DNA from: Actinomycetota bacterium
GTDB taxonomy: Bacteria > Actinomycetota > Acidimicrobiia > Acidimicrobiales > Ilumatobacteraceae
Reading direction: 5' to 3'
Length of the DNA: 53,279 bases
Assembly: GCA_009702755.1 (NCBI GenBank)
Contig: WLHL01000008.1
Location: forward strand, 1 to 53,279
Shown: positions 40,916 through 49,638 of the stretch, one piece after another
Numbering within the stretch: position 1 is the stretch's first letter
How the letters are laid out: the number at the start of each line of letters is the position of its first letter
Notes under the pieces: model-generated
What the model was told of the DNA's origin: nothing
Database searches by the model: none
The model's input: only the letters and a program-made list of their open reading frames with translations
Made by a program: the position numbers and the translations under genes

Positions 40916-42199
40916 CTAAGAAGCAGCACGACGCTGACGTGGAGCACGCGCAGCTGTCTTTGTAACGATTTCTGGCGACACTTTGTTGTTCACGCTCTCA
41001 GCGGTGACAACAACTTTCGCGACATCCGTACGACCAGGAACTTCATACATCACATCAAGCAATGTCTCTTCAAGCAGTGCGCGAAGTCCACGTGCGCCTG
41101 TTCCTCGAGTGAGAGCAAGATCAGCAATGGCCTCAAGCGCTTCAGGAGTGATGTCGAGTTCAACATCGTCAAACTCAAAGATCTTTCCGTACTGCTTGAC
41201 CAAGGCATTCTTTGGTTCCGTGAGAATCTGCATCAACGCTGGCTTATCAAGAGCGTGCACTGCGCCTACCATTGGCAAGCGGCCAATGAATTCTGGAATC
41301 ATGCCGAACTTCAACAAGTCCTCTGGAAGAACTTGTGCGAATAGTTCGCCAGGATTCTTCTCTGACTTTGACGTCACTGTGGCATGGAAGCCCATTCCCT
41401 TGTGACCCACTCGTTGTTCGATGATTTGTTCCAAGCCGGCGAATGCTCCGCCACAGATGAACAACACGTTTGTTGTGTCGATCTGAATGAACTCCTGGTG
41501 AGGGTGCTTGCGTCCACCTTGTGGTGGCACGGATGCAACGGTGCCTTCAAGAATCTTCAACAATGCTTGCTGGACACCTTCACCAGACACATCACGAGTG
41601 ATGCTCGGGTTTTCGGCCTTACGAGCAACCTTGTCGATCTCGTCGATGTACACAATGCCCTGTTCGGCACGCTTCACATCAAAGTCTGCAGCTTGCAAGA
41701 GTTTGAGGAGAATGTTCTCAACGTCTTCGCCGACGTATCCCGCTTCGGTTAACGCCGTGGCATCTGCAACTGCGAACGGCACGTTCAACATGCGAGCCAA
41801 TGTTTGAGCGAGGTGAGTCTTGCCGCAACCAGTGGGCCCAAGAAGAAGAATGTTCGACTTCTGCAGTTCTACTTCGTCGCGACGAATGCCCACGTTCTGC
41901 GCCATGTACTGCAGGCGTCGATAGTGATGAAAGACAGCAACAGAAAGAACCTTTTTGGCTCGCTCTTGGCCGACGACATACTCGTCGAGGAATGCACGAG
42001 TCTCGACAGGAGTTGGGAGCGACTCGAACTCAACGCCAGAGCGCTCGCCTACTTCTTCTTCGATGATTTCGTTGCACAGCTCGATGCACTCATCGCAGAT
42101 GTACACACCGGGGCCGGCGATCAGTTTCTTGACCTGTTTCTGGGACTTGCCGCAGAACGAGCACTTCAATAGCTCGCCAGTGTCTCCAAATTTGGCCAC
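40916..42199 (-). CDS. clpX: ATP-dependent Clp protease ATP-binding subunit ClpX
   Basis: A 427-aa ClpX. The N-terminal zinc domain has CSFCGKSQ and CDECIELC; Walker A is [12 protein letters not shown], the pore-loop region [11 protein letters not shown], Walker [13 protein letters not shown], and the IGF-equivalent loop [13 protein letters not shown] feeds ClpP docking. The end [17 protein letters not shown] is typical. It unfolds substrates for ClpP. The start is GTG with GGGAGGG upstream. It is 25 bases downstream of clpP and followed by folC. Confidence 0.97.
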   Translation of the reverse strand: MAKFGDTGELLKCSFCGKSQKQVKKLIAGPGVYICDECIELCNEIIEEEVGERSGVEFESLPTPVETRAFLDEYVVGQERAKKVLSVAVFHHYRRLQYMAQNVGIRRDEVELQKSNILLLGPTGCGKTHLAQTLARMLNVPFAVADATALTEAGYVGEDVENILLKLLQAADFDVKRAEQGIVYIDEIDKVARKAENPSITRDVSGEGVQQALLKILEGTVASVPPQGGRKHPHQEFIQIDTTNVLFICGGAFAGLEQIIEQRVGHKGMGFHATVTSKSEKNPGELFAQVLPEDLLKFGMIPEFIGRLPMVGAVHALDKPALMQILTEPKNALVKQYGKIFEFDDVELDITPEALEAIADLALTRGTGARGLRALLEETLLDVMYEVPGRTDVAKVVVTAESVNNKVSPEIVTKTAARAPRQRRAAS

Positions 42200-42224
42200 G
42201 AAGGCCCTCCCTCGATGATGTGAA

Positions 42225-42851
42225 TCAGCGAATTGGACCGGTGCGGTCCGTTAGCTGACGTGATGAAATCACATCATCGATAATGCCATACTCCAGGGCC
42301 TCTTGAGCTTCTAATACGAAGTCGCGGTCGGTATCTGTATGGATTCTTTCCATGCTCTGGCCGGTGTGATTGGCCAAAATTTCCTCAAGAAGGTCACGCA
42401 TCCGCAAGATTTCCTTCGCGGCGATCTCCAAGTCGGTGACTTGGCCATAGCCCACCTGGCCATATGGCTGGTGGAGAAGAACACGGCTGTGTGGAAGTGC
42501 GAGGCGCTTGCCCTTGGTGCCAGCTGCGAGCAACACGGCTGCAGCAGAAGCTGCTTGTCCGAGACAAATTGTTGCGATGTCGTTCTTGATGAACTGCATG
42601 GTGTCGTAGATAGCGAACAGCGAGTTGATGTCTCCACCGGGGCTGTTGATGTAGATGTTGATGTCACGATCAGGGTTTTCACTCTCAAGGTGAATCAACT
42701 GAGCACAGATGAGATTCGCAATGGTGTCATCAATCGGAGTGCCGAGGAAGATGATGTTTTCCTTCAACAAACGTGAGTACAAGTCGTACACACGCTCGCC
42801 ACGGCTCGTTGTCTCGGTGACATTCGGAACGTAGTAGTTCTGGAAATTCAT
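42225..42851 (-). CDS. clpP: ATP-dependent Clp protease proteolytic subunit ClpP
   Basis: A 208-aa ClpP. The catalytic Ser is in [21 protein letters not shown] (about 103), His in [11 protein letters not shown] (about 128) and Asp in the [20 protein letters not shown] region (about 177). The sequence resembles the ClpP2 type of Actinobacteria. Many Actinobacteria have tandem clpP1-clpP2 genes here; only one is present between tig and clpX, so a second copy must lie elsewhere or the enzyme is a homo-oligomer. GTG-free ATG start. Confidence 0.96.
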   Translation of the reverse strand: MNFQNYYVPNVTETTSRGERVYDLYSRLLKENIIFLGTPIDDTIANLICAQLIHLESENPDRDINIYINSPGGDINSLFAIYDTMQFIKNDIATICLGQAASAAAVLLAAGTKGKRLALPHSRVLLHQPYGQVGYGQVTDLEIAAKEILRMRDLLEEILANHTGQSMERIHTDTDRDFVLEAQEALEYGIIDDVISSRQLTDRTGPIR

Positions 42852-42896
42852 TGCTGTGTCCCTTAATTCGTGGTGATGAAGTGAGTCGTGGTCTGG

Positions 42897-44255
42897 TTAG
42901 TCGTGATCGTGGTCATCATGGTCATGATCGTGGTCGTGATCATGATCACCAAGAACGGTGTTCGTATCGAGCACTGCACCATTCTGGTCTACATAACTGA
43001 TGTTGTGCAGGAGCCATTCGAGCGCCTGTGACTTTGTCATCTGTGCGATGAGGTCAGTCACGGCGTCATTCTGCTCGTAGGCCTTACGTACCTTGGCAGT
43101 CTTCTCGCCCACGCGAACGCCGATTGATTCGTACTCTGCTTCGAGATCTTCATCTGTGACAGTGATTCCCTGCGCCACAGCGACAGCGCGCAATGCGAGG
43201 TCGATCTTGACGGCCTTTTCAGACTGGGTCTTCATGCTGGCGATGAACGAGTCGGCGTCTTGGCCGGTGGCGGAAAGCCACTGATCAAGAGCAATGCCCT
43301 GTGACTGGAACTGCTGCAAGGTGTTTTGTACTCGTGCCTGAAGATCATTGTTGACCATTGACTCTGGAGCTTCAATCTCAACAAGCTTCTCAAGTTCGTC
43401 AGTCACACGATCCACAACAGTGCGGCGCATTTGATTCGCACGCATTTCCTCGTAACGAGCACGAAGAGCTGCCTTCCATTCATCAATGGTGTCGGCGTCT
43501 GCGATGTTCTCAGCAACCCATGCATCAGAAAGTTCTGGAATCTCGAGCGTTTGCACGCGGTTCACGGTGACAACAAAATCGGCTTCTTCTTCTGTGCCAT
43601 TCGGGACAGCAGTGAACTTCAATGTGTCGCCCTTCTTGGCACCAGTGAGCTGGTCATCAAAACCAGGAGCAACCCAGCCGCGACCCACTTCATATGTCCA
43701 TTCATCAACGTTGAGTCCTGGCACTGGCTCGCCACCGCGAAGACCTTCAAGGTCAATCACGACATTGTCACCAACAGCTGCCGCACGATCAACGTCGGCA
43801 AGTGTTCCGAAACGACGACGCTCAGTGGTGATTGCTTCTTCCAACTCTTCGTCGGTGAGCGCAGGGTTCACCAACTCAACGCGCAAGCCTGCATAACCAG
43901 GTACTTGCACGACGGGGCGAACTTCGCATGTTGCTTCGAACTTCACAACGCCGGACTCTTGTCCTTCAAGCAGATTCACATCTGGTTGAGCGACAATGTC
44001 GACCTTGTGTTCGATGACGGCTTTGCTGAGGTATTCAGGGATCGCGTCTTGCAATGCCTGTCCACGAGCAGCATCCATTCCGATGCGTGCCTCAAGTACT
44101 CGACGCGGTGCCTTGCCTGGACGGAATCCAGGAAGACGCACTTCATGTGCGATCTTGCGGAACGCGGCGTCGATGTTCTTGTCGAATTCTGACTCTTCCA
44201 CCTCAATGGAGAGCTTGACCTGGTTGCCTTCGAGGGCTTCAAGAGTGCTTTTCAC
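42897..44255 (-). CDS. tig: Trigger factor with His/Asp-rich C-terminal tail
   Basis: A 452-aa trigger factor. The ribosome-binding domain includes FRKIAHEVRLPGFRPGKAPRRVLEARIG (signature GFRxGKxP), followed by a PPIase domain (about 155-240, with DNVVIDLEGLRGGEPVPG) and the C-terminal chaperone arms. The last 16 residues are alternating His and Asp with seven His, which is unusual for trigger factor and likely to bind Ni, Zn or Cu. The open frame extends to 44699 but that crosses the tRNA-Pro gene and a divergent gene; the GTG at 44255 begins the conserved sequence and is chosen. It heads the tig-clpP-clpX-folC run. Confidence 0.93.
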   Translation of the reverse strand: MKSTLEALEGNQVKLSIEVEESEFDKNIDAAFRKIAHEVRLPGFRPGKAPRRVLEARIGMDAARGQALQDAIPEYLSKAVIEHKVDIVAQPDVNLLEGQESGVVKFEATCEVRPVVQVPGYAGLRVELVNPALTDEELEEAITTERRRFGTLADVDRAAAVGDNVVIDLEGLRGGEPVPGLNVDEWTYEVGRGWVAPGFDDQLTGAKKGDTLKFTAVPNGTEEEADFVVTVNRVQTLEIPELSDAWVAENIADADTIDEWKAALRARYEEMRANQMRRTVVDRVTDELEKLVEIEAPESMVNNDLQARVQNTLQQFQSQGIALDQWLSATGQDADSFIASMKTQSEKAVKIDLALRAVAVAQGITVTDEDLEAEYESIGVRVGEKTAKVRKAYEQNDAVTDLIAQMTKSQALEWLLHNISYVDQNGAVLDTNTVLGDHDHDHDHDHDDHDHD

Positions 44256-44264
44256 AGGCTTCGG

Positions 44265-44270
44265 AGTGTA
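44265..44270 (-). promoter_or_regulatory. Candidate -10 box of tig
   Basis: TACACT on the minus strand lies nine bases before the GTG chosen as tig start. No Shine-Dalgarno sequence is seen, so a nearly leaderless transcript is possible. Weak evidence from one hexamer. Confidence 0.35.
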
Positions 44271-44312
44271 TCGGTTCGCATTCAATGCTCCCTTTCCAGC
44301 AATAATGGAGAC

Positions 44313-44582
44313 ATGACGCTTTGGAAGCCCCACGCACTCGCCGCCCCCCATGAAGGCCAGATCAACCTGCGCAATGGGGACAAGGTGCGTACCACCGTCG
44401 ATGTTGATGGCGCCCCTGCAGGCACCGAAGGCAAGGTCATCTTGTCCAATGGCTTCAATTGGCTGCGCTATCGCGTTCTGTTTGTGAACGGCAATGAAAT
44501 CGGGGACCTCGACCACCGCAACATCGAGCCCATCGGTCGTTCCGCAAAGCGACTTGCACGTCAAGCAAAGCGAGCCCGATAG
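44313..44582 (+). CDS. Small basic protein of unknown function
   Basis: An 89-aa protein divergent from tig. The middle (INLRNGDKVRTTVDVDGAPAG, then TEGKVILSNGFNWLRYRVLF) looks like a small SH3/KOW-type beta barrel, with Gly turns and alternating hydrophobic residues; the C-terminus is basic (RSAKRLARQAKRAR), as in nucleic-acid-binding proteins. ATGGAG precedes the ATG. The family is not recognised with certainty. It ends 40 bases before tRNA-Pro. Confidence 0.7.
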   Translation: MTLWKPHALAAPHEGQINLRNGDKVRTTVDVDGAPAGTEGKVILSNGFNWLRYRVLFVNGNEIGDLDHRNIEPIGRSAKRLARQAKRAR

Positions 44583-44622
44583 GGGTTTTCGTTCTGTCTG
44601 ATATCCTCGGACACTCACACCA

Positions 44623-44698
44623 CGGGGTGTGGCGCAGTTGGTAGCGTGCCTGGTTTGGGACCAGGAGGCCGGGAGTTCGAGTCTCCCCACCCCGACCA
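44623..44698 (+). tRNA. tRNA-Pro (TGG anticodon)
   Basis: A plus-strand cloverleaf of 73 nt plus an encoded CCA. The acceptor CGGGGTG pairs with CACCCCG, discriminator A, then CCA at 44696-44698. The D-arm has GTTGGTAGCGTG, the anticodon arm CCTGG-TTTGGGA-CCAGG (anticodon TGG), and the T-loop GTTCGAGTC. Confidence 0.97.
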
Positions 44699-44722
44699 AT
44701 TGATTGACTCAAGGAGAGCCCC

Positions 44723-45115
44723 ATGCCGGCAGACCTCGACACAGCAAAGTACGTCTCTTTCGTGACCTACAAGAAAGATGGCACCCCCGTTGCCACTCCT
44801 GTATGGGTAGTCCCGTTTGAAGGTGGATATGCATTCACCACGGATCCCGATGCATACAAGGTGAAGCGACTTCGCAATGACGCACGAGCAACTTTGACTG
44901 TCTGCGACATGCGCGGAAAGATTGCACCCGGCGCCATCGTGTACAGCGGTGCAGCTCTCGTGCTCGACGAAGCCGACACGCAACGGGTTGATGCACTCAT
45001 TCGAAAGAAGTACAGCATCGGTTATCGAATGATTGGCGTGATGAGCGTTCTGAAGAAGATCGCAGGCAAAGGAAGCACCGCTGGAGACGCTGCCATTAAG
45101 GTCACAGTCTCTTAA
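44723..45115 (+). CDS. PPOX-class (F420- or FMN-binding split-barrel) protein
   Basis: A 130-aa protein of the pyridoxamine-5'-phosphate-oxidase-like split-barrel fold. KYVSFVTYKKDGTPVATPVWVVPFEGG (first two strands), VKRLRNDARATLTVCDMRGK and YSGAALVLDE match the small actinobacterial F420-dependent PPOX-class enzymes. These reduce varied small molecules. AAGGAG precedes the ATG. Substrate and cofactor are not known; F420 is suggested by lineage. A probable terminator follows. Confidence 0.85.
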   Translation: MPADLDTAKYVSFVTYKKDGTPVATPVWVVPFEGGYAFTTDPDAYKVKRLRNDARATLTVCDMRGKIAPGAIVYSGAALVLDEADTQRVDALIRKKYSIGYRMIGVMSVLKKIAGKGSTAGDAAIKVTVS

Positions 45116-45134
45116 TCCACAAGGGTCACAGTCA

Positions 45135-45169
45135 GATTTCCTAGAATTTTCAAGGAATCCCTAGTTTTT
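45135..45169 (+). terminator. Probable intrinsic terminator after the PPOX gene
   Basis: GATTTCCT (45135-45142) can pair with AGGAATC (45153-45159) with one bulge, followed shortly by TTTTT (45165-45169). It is 20 bases after the PPOX stop. The stem is imperfect and AT-rich, so confidence is moderate. The rest of the 141-bp gap to the helicase is its leader. Confidence 0.45.
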
Positions 45170-45256
45170 CCACAGGCCACGCTGTACGGTATGGGCTCAT
45201 TCATTTGTCCATGGGTACAAACCGGTATCTATGGCCCTTACAAGGGAGATACCCCC

Positions 45257-47071
45257 ATGGACATCAGTCCTGTTACTTTTGCTGACCTCGGACTGCCCTC
45301 CGTCTTAGTTGACGAGTTGGCTTCACAAGGAATTTTGGCTCCGTTCCCCATCCAGCAGGCAACAATTGCCGACGCTCTTTCGGGTCGTGACACCCTCGGC
45401 CGTGGCCGTACCGGATCGGGCAAGACCCTCGCGTTTTGTCTTCCGATGCTCACTCGCCTTCACAAGAGCAACAAGCCTCGCGACCGTTTCCGTCCACGTG
45501 CCGTCATCTTGGTACCAACACGTGAACTTGCAAACCAGGTGCGTGACGTACTCGTTCCCCTCGCTGATGCACTCGGTATGCGTACCGCCACTGTGTACGG
45601 CGGCGTGAGCTACACCGGCCAGATCAACGCAATGCGCAATGGCGTCGACATCGTTGTTGCTTGCCCAGGCCGCTTCATTGACCTCATGGAGTCCGGACAG
45701 ATTGAACTCGACGCAGTGGAGTGCACCATCTTGGATGAAGCCGACCACATGGCCGAGCTTGGATTCCTTGAGCACGTGACTCGCATTCTTGAAAAGACAC
45801 CACGCGAAGGACAGCGCTTGCTGTTCTCGGCAACTCTTGACCGTGGAATCGACAAGCTCGTTCGCAAGTTCCTCCAGAACCCAGTGACCCACGAAGTGGA
45901 GTCGACGGAAGAGAACGAAGCGCAGATGACGCACTACTTCTTCCAAGTCACTCAGGGCAACCGTTTCGACATCATTGCTGACTTGTGTGCAGCACCTGGT
46001 CGTGCACTTGTCTTTACTCGCACCAAGCACGGTGCTCGCAAGCTTGCTGCTGCACTTGTTGAAAACGGTGTTCCTGCAGTTGAACTACACGGCGATCTTT
46101 CACAAGCAGTTCGTGCACGCAACCTCGCAGCATTGTCTGCAGGCAAAGTCGACACTCTTGTTGCAACAGACATCGCAGCACGCGGTATTCACGTTGACGA
46201 CATCGCACTTGTTATTCACGCTGATCCACCAGAAGAGCACAAAGCATTCCTTCACCGCTCTGGCCGTACCGCACGTGCCGGCGCAGAAGGAACTGTCATC
46301 ACGATGGTGACTGAGAACATGCGTCGTCACACCAAGCGTCTTGCGAAAGATGCAGGCATTGACCCGATCATGAAGACTGTTGTGAAGGGTGACCCCATCC
46401 TCACCGAGATCGCACCAGGTGAACGCGAACTCAAAGAAATGCCAAACCTCGAAGAGCGTCGCCCACAGCGCGGCGGCGGTGGCGGCGGTCGCAGTGGCGG
46501 CCCACGTCGTGGTGGCAGCAAGTTTGGTGGTGGCGGACAGCGCCGTGACCGTGACGACCGTGGTCCACGCGGTGGCGATCGTGATTCACGTCCATCATTC
46601 CGTGACCGTGATGATCGTGGTCCACGTGGCGACCGTGACTCACGCCCATCATTTGGCGACCGTGATTCACGCCCATCATTCCGTGATCGGGACGACCGTC
46701 CAGCACGTACCGGTGGCGGAGACTTCCGCGGCCGTGACGACCGCGCACCACGCGGCGATCGTGACTCACGCCCATCATTCCGTGACCGCGACGACCGTCC
46801 AGCACGTACCGGTGGCGGAGACTTCCGCGGCCGTGACGACCGCGCACCACGCGGTGACCGTGATTCACGCCCATCATTCCGTGACCGCGACGACCGTCCA
46901 GCACGTGGACCTCGCACAGGCGGCGGAGACTTCCGCGGCCGTGACGACCGTGGCCCACGCGGTGCAGGCGATGATCGTCCACGTGGACCGCGCCCTGATT
47001 CTCGCGGAGGCCGCCCAGCTGGCCCTCGTGGCGCATCAGCCGGTCGCAAAAAACCAGCACGTAGTTACTAG
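45257..47071 (+). CDS. DEAD-box RNA helicase with repeat-built RD/RGG tail
   Basis: A 604-aa DEAD-box helicase. Q motif FADLGLP...PFPIQQATI, motif I GRTGSGKT, Ia PTRELANQV, II DEAD (LDEADHMAELGF), III SAT, IV/V VFTRTKHGARKLA and VATDIAARGIHV, VI HRSGRTARAG. From about residue 405 the chain is a basic, Arg/Asp/Gly-rich tail of repeated units (GDRDSRPSFRDRDDRPAR), likely an RNA-binding, disordered region. It acts in RNA remodelling or cold adaptation. The ATG at 45257 has AGGGAG upstream; an in-frame ATG at 45191 lacks one. Confidence 0.95.
   Translation: MDISPVTFADLGLPSVLVDELASQGILAPFPIQQATIADALSGRDTLGRGRTGSGKTLAFCLPMLTRLHKSNKPRDRFRPRAVILVPTRELANQVRDVLVPLADALGMRTATVYGGVSYTGQINAMRNGVDIVVACPGRFIDLMESGQIELDAVECTILDEADHMAELGFLEHVTRILEKTPREGQRLLFSATLDRGIDKLVRKFLQNPVTHEVESTEENEAQMTHYFFQVTQGNRFDIIADLCAAPGRALVFTRTKHGARKLAAALVENGVPAVELHGDLSQAVRARNLAALSAGKVDTLVATDIAARGIHVDDIALVIHADPPEEHKAFLHRSGRTARAGAEGTVITMVTENMRRHTKRLAKDAGIDPIMKTVVKGDPILTEIAPGERELKEMPNLEERRPQRGGGGGGRSGGPRRGGSKFGGGGQRRDRDDRGPRGGDRDSRPSFRDRDDRGPRGDRDSRPSFGDRDSRPSFRDRDDRPARTGGGDFRGRDDRAPRGDRDSRPSFRDRDDRPARTGGGDFRGRDDRAPRGDRDSRPSFRDRDDRPARGPRTGGGDFRGRDDRGPRGAGDDRPRGPRPDSRGGRPAGPRGASAGRKKPARSY
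46658..46963 (+). repeat. Three tandem copies of a 99-bp coding repeat
   Basis: Copies start at 46658, 46757 and 46856, exactly 99 bp apart, each encoding 33 residues beginning DRDSRPSF and ending RAPRG or RGPRG. The third copy carries an extra nine bases (GPR) and differs at the end. Third-position changes between copies are few, indicating recent duplication. Shorter related units lie at about 46546-46657. Confidence 0.9.
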
Positions 47072-47073
47072 TC

Positions 47074-47104
47074 CATTGGTTCAGTCGGTAAGACTGAACC
47101 AATG
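47074..47104 (+). promoter_or_regulatory. 13-bp perfect hairpin containing the amidohydrolase start codon
   Basis: CATTGGTTCAGTC (47074-47086), a five-base loop (GGTAA) and GACTGAACCAATG (47092-47104) form a perfect 13-base-pair inverted repeat. It starts three bases after the helicase stop, and its last three bases are the ATG of the next gene. No U-tract follows and no Shine-Dalgarno sequence is free. It could be a repressor operator, a terminator, or a start-blocking RNA hairpin. Confidence 0.8.
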
Positions 47105-48772
47105 ACCAGCACCCAACCCCCACACGCTGGGGACGTGATTTATACGGCGCGACTCATTCGCACTGCCAACCCTTCGCAACCCACCGCCACTGCTATCGCT
47201 GTTCGCGACGGCAAGGTGTTGTCTGTTGGCACTCTCGAGGATTGTCAGCAGTGGGGTATCACCACGATTGACCGACAGTTTGAGGACAAAGTTCTCACTG
47301 CTGGATTCGTTGAGGCTCACTCTCACATCATGACGGGCATGTACTCGAACATCCCCTATGTCGGCTGGTTCGGTCGTCATATGCCCGATGGTTCATGGGT
47401 CGATGGGGTGAAGTCCACTGATGAACTTGTGCAACGGCTTGCATCCATCGCTGCGACAACAGAACCAGGTCAGCCCATCGTGGTATCCGGTTTTGATCCG
47501 ATTTATCTCGACACAGAACGCCTGTCTTGTCATCATCTCGATGAAGCGACGACACAACATCCCGTGTTTGTCTTTCATGCAAGTGGACACCTTGCAACTG
47601 TCAACTCATTCATATTGCAGAAGTACAGCATTGAGGCAGGACACCCTGCACCAGGAGTGGGGTTTGATAAGAATGGCCAACCCAACGGAGAATTGCGGGA
47701 ACCTGCTGCGATGGCGTTGGCCCGTGATGAGTTTCGCCTCATCGGACAAGTTGTTTTCTCTCTCGAAACAATCGGACATTTCGCTAATGCCATGCGTAAC
47801 GCAGGCATCACGACAGCGGCAGACCTCGGAAACAACTTTCACGCGAAAGACGAGTCACTGGAAGAGGTGTTGAACGCCACTCGGATTGACTCATTCCATG
47901 TACGAGTTGCTTCCGTTCCACGAATTATTGGCGGTCCACCTGCCATGCACGAGTTTGTCGAAAAAGTGCAGGAAGCACGCACGAAGACACACGACAAGAT
48001 GCACATCCCCGTCGTGAAGATGGTGCTGGATGGATCCATCCAAGGATTCACTGCCGTTGTTAACTGGCCTGGATATTTCACTGGTGAAGATCATGGACTC
48101 TTTCTTCTACCTCCCGAACAAGTTGTCGATTATCTACGTCCGTTCCATCAAGCAGGAATCGGTATTCATTGTCACTGCAATGGCAGTACAACATCAGGCG
48201 TATTCATTGATGCAATTGAAGTACTGCTCCGCGAGCATGCGTGGCTTGATCATCGCCACACCATCACCCACGCTCAGCTCATCACTCAAGCGCAGATGCG
48301 CAAGGCCAAGAACTTGGGCATGTCAGCGAATTTCTTTGTGAACCACATGTGGTTCTGGGGTGAACAACATCGCGACATCACCATCGGACCCGATAGAGCT
48401 GCAGCAATGAACCCGTGTGGGACTGCGGATCGCATTGGTTTGCAGTACGCCTTCCATTCAGACTCCCCTGTCACACCGGCAAATCAATTGCACACAATGT
48501 GGGCTGCCGTTAATCGCGCCACTCCACACGGCGATGTTGTGGGGCCTGCGGAACGAATTGATGTTAACCGCGCATTTCATGCGGCCACCATCGACGGCGC
48601 ATACCAACTACACATGGATCACCTTGTCGGATCACTCGAGGTGGGCAAATACGCCGACATGACAGTGCTCGAACAAGACCCATACGAAGTCGATGCGATG
48701 GCCATTCGAGATGTTCAGGTGTGGGGAACAATTCTGGGCGGAGTTCCCAGCAAGAGCACTGCGCAACGATGA
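47102..48772 (+). CDS. YtcJ-like amidohydrolase
   Basis: A 556-aa amidohydrolase of the COG1574/YtcJ type. The N-terminal strand domain is followed by AGFVEAHSHIMTG (HxH metal site, about residues 62-74), a central TIM barrel with GIHCHCNGS (His, about 356) and HRHTITHAQLI (His, about 382-392), and the C-terminal FHSDSPVTP (Asp, about 459) and GSLEVGKYADMTVLEQDP block. It probably hydrolyses an amide, N-acyl or cyclic imide bond; the substrate is unknown. The start codon lies inside a perfect hairpin. Its stop overlaps the COG0523 GTPase start (ATGA). Confidence 0.9.
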   Translation: MTSTQPPHAGDVIYTARLIRTANPSQPTATAIAVRDGKVLSVGTLEDCQQWGITTIDRQFEDKVLTAGFVEAHSHIMTGMYSNIPYVGWFGRHMPDGSWVDGVKSTDELVQRLASIAATTEPGQPIVVSGFDPIYLDTERLSCHHLDEATTQHPVFVFHASGHLATVNSFILQKYSIEAGHPAPGVGFDKNGQPNGELREPAAMALARDEFRLIGQVVFSLETIGHFANAMRNAGITTAADLGNNFHAKDESLEEVLNATRIDSFHVRVASVPRIIGGPPAMHEFVEKVQEARTKTHDKMHIPVVKMVLDGSIQGFTAVVNWPGYFTGEDHGLFLLPPEQVVDYLRPFHQAGIGIHCHCNGSTTSGVFIDAIEVLLREHAWLDHRHTITHAQLITQAQMRKAKNLGMSANFFVNHMWFWGEQHRDITIGPDRAAAMNPCGTADRIGLQYAFHSDSPVTPANQLHTMWAAVNRATPHGDVVGPAERIDVNRAFHAATIDGAYQLHMDHLVGSLEVGKYADMTVLEQDPYEVDAMAIRDVQVWGTILGGVPSKSTAQR

Positions 48773-49608
48773 CTCAAGCGCCCCGCATCCCCGTACTCGT
48801 CATCGGTGGCTATCTCGGCGCTGGCAAGACAACCCTGATTAACAATGTCCTCAGTAGTGCCACCCAACGCATTGCCGTTGTTGTGAATGACTTTGGATCC
48901 GTCAATATTGATGCGTCGCTCATTAAAGAGAAACACAACGACACCATTGAGTTGACGAACGGATGTATCTGTTGCGCTGTTGGTGAATCACTTGCTGATG
49001 TGCTCTTCAGCATCTTGGATCGAACCGAATTGCCAGAGGTAGTCGTCATTGAAGCCAGTGGCGTGGCTAATCCCGCAGCCGTTGCAGCATTTGCACACAT
49101 CGAGGGGTTCCATCACCTCGGCAACGTGGTGCTTGTTGATGCCACTCAAGCGCTTGAGACCTCGAAAGACCCACTTGTAGGCCGAACATTTGCCCTACAA
49201 GTGCAAGCAGCTCATCTCCTCGCCATTACCAAGAGCGATGAAGCCACAGACTCTGTGATCTCAGAAGTGAGATCCATCGTCTCTTCGCTTGCGCCATCAA
49301 CGCCACTGGTTCTCACAACAAGCGCCACGTTGTCATCACTGATGATGAATCTGGCTCCTCATGCAGACAGTGCCGTCGCTGAAACCCACACTGAGTTCAG
49401 CACCACAACCCTGAGCCACGTGAGTGCACAAGATGAACAACAACTTTTCGCATTCCTTCAGAACTTTCCGTCGTCAGTTGTCCGTGCCAAAGGAATAGTT
49501 GAACTGGCAAACGGCAATCGTCGACTCGTTCAAAAGGTCGGCAGCACGATCTCAATCTCGCAAACAGAGCTACCGACGACAGGACTTGTGCTGATTTCGT
49601 TGAAGTAA
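48769..49608 (+). CDS. COG0523 (CobW/Zng-like) metallochaperone GTPase
   Basis: A 279-aa G3E GTPase. Walker A is VIGGYLGAGKTTLINNVL (residues about 10-27), the family's metal-binding CxCC is in NGCICCAVGESL (about 65-76), and EASGVANP and the G4-like TKSDEA follow. The C-terminal domain is short. COG0523 proteins deliver Zn, Co or other metals to client enzymes. The ATG at 48769 overlaps the stop of the amidohydrolase (a metal enzyme) by four bases, so that enzyme is the natural candidate client (inference). The longer frame from 48721 is rejected because it would run inside the amidohydrolase. Confidence 0.92.
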   Translation: MTQAPRIPVLVIGGYLGAGKTTLINNVLSSATQRIAVVVNDFGSVNIDASLIKEKHNDTIELTNGCICCAVGESLADVLFSILDRTELPEVVVIEASGVANPAAVAAFAHIEGFHHLGNVVLVDATQALETSKDPLVGRTFALQVQAAHLLAITKSDEATDSVISEVRSIVSSLAPSTPLVLTTSATLSSLMMNLAPHADSAVAETHTEFSTTTLSHVSAQDEQQLFAFLQNFPSSVVRAKGIVELANGNRRLVQKVGSTISISQTELPTTGLVLISLK

Positions 49609-49638
49609 GGTTTGATGCTGAACCACAGAGGGGGCGAC

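Noticed and set aside
43431-44192. Long plus-strand frame (253 aa) opposite tig
   Set aside because: Trigger factor on the minus strand has clear family motifs; the antisense frame has no recognisable domain and follows from codon bias.
44256-44699. N-terminal extension of trigger factor to 600 aa
   Set aside because: It would cross tRNA-Pro and the divergent 89-aa gene; the conserved protein begins at the GTG at 44255.
46546-47000. CRISPR-like or satellite array
   Set aside because: The repeats are in frame, encode the helicase tail, vary in length and lack unique spacers of constant size.
46327-47105. Long alternative frames on both strands over the helicase tail
   Set aside because: They arise from the repetitive Arg/Asp/Gly codons and have no initiation signals or family features.
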